Assembly (NCBI GenBank): GCA_018898235.1
Contig: JAHIJU010000195.1
Location: 1-11,133, forward strand
Reading direction: 5' to 3'
Source of the DNA: Actinomycetota bacterium
GTDB lineage: Bacteria; Actinomycetota; Actinomycetes; Actinomycetales; Cellulomonadaceae
Length of the DNA stretch: 11,133 nt
Positions within the stretch are counted from its first letter, which is position 1, and each line of letters starts with the position of its first letter. Positions 11,075-11,133 of the stretch are shown piece by piece. Under the pieces are notes generated by a model. It was not told the origin of the DNA, ran no database searches, and was given only the letters and a program-made list of their open reading frames with translations. The position numbers and the translations under genes are program-made.

Positions 11075-11133
11075 GTGACCACGCGTCCCGCCGGCGAGCA
11101 CGTCCCGGCCTCCCCGAACCCGCCGGCTGCTGC
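11075..11133 (+). CDS. Possible start of a further gene, cut by the window end
   Basis: GTG 11075 opens a frame reading MTTRPAGEHVPASPNPPAA that is still open at the last base. The Pro/Ala-rich start resembles disordered N-termini common in actinobacterial proteins and identifies no family. The only ribosome-like site (GAGAG near 11058) is too far away. In ArsR-controlled operons the next gene is often another arsenic or metal gene, but nothing visible supports a function. Confidence 0.25.
   Translation, partial: MTTRPAGEHVPASPNPPAA

Noticed and set aside
1..11133. Insertion sequences, integrase, attachment sites, CRISPR array, tRNA or rRNA genes
   Set aside because: I looked for transposase-like frames, terminal inverted repeats, regularly spaced repeats and tRNA-like folds and saw none.

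Overview
The window is very GC-rich and packed with overlapping genes that use GTG, TTG and ATG starts, with GC-rich third codon positions and TANNNT-type -10 boxes. This points to a high-GC actinobacterium; a Pseudonocardia-like genus is my guess, not something the sequence proves. No rRNA, tRNA, insertion sequence, phage gene or CRISPR array is visible. No gene-free stretch exceeds about 130 bases.

Layout. (1) Positions 1-3121, plus strand: the 3' part of a DMSO-reductase-type respiratory operon. It starts inside the iron-sulfur subunit (DmsB-like), then encodes the membrane anchor (DmsC-like), a TorD/DmsD chaperone, a protein with two 4Fe-4S motifs and a C-terminal zinc-ribbon-like motif, and a small DUF6457-type protein. 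Gene ends overlap or nearly touch, so this is probably one transcript. The catalytic molybdopterin subunit should lie just upstream, outside the window. (2) Positions 3130-9143: a molybdenum-cofactor (Moco) cluster with moaD, moaA, moeA, moaC, moeZ (MoeB-like plus rhodanese), mobA, moaE and mogA. Genes sit in alternating directions. Two compact divergent promoter regions (moaA/moeA and moeZ/mobA) alternate with tightly convergent gene ends. (3) Positions 9211-11019: an ArsR-family repressor with a CVC metal-site motif, divergent from an ArsP/DUF318-type permease and a small CxxC thioredoxin-like protein, with clustered TTCAAC/GTTGAA half-sites between them. A further gene may start at 11075 and run off the window.

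How it works together. MoaA and MoaC turn GTP into cyclic pyranopterin phosphate. MoeZ charges the MoaD C-terminal Gly-Gly with sulfur. MoaD-MoaE make molybdopterin, MogA adenylylates it, MoeA inserts molybdate, and MobA adds GMP to make the guanine dinucleotide form used by DMSO-reductase-family enzymes. The first operon supplies a client enzyme and its chaperone, so cofactor synthesis and cofactor use sit side by side. The ArsR/permease/thioredoxin module looks like a separate metalloid or metal response unit.

The less ordinary points are: a recurring TANNNT-N6-(A/G)TG arrangement suggesting leaderless transcripts for four minus-strand units; a 14-codon leader ORF whose stop overlaps the moeZ start; the ferredoxin/zinc-ribbon protein of unknown role; a stand-alone DUF6457 protein; and an exact 13-bp tandem repeat forming a hairpin at the moaE stop.
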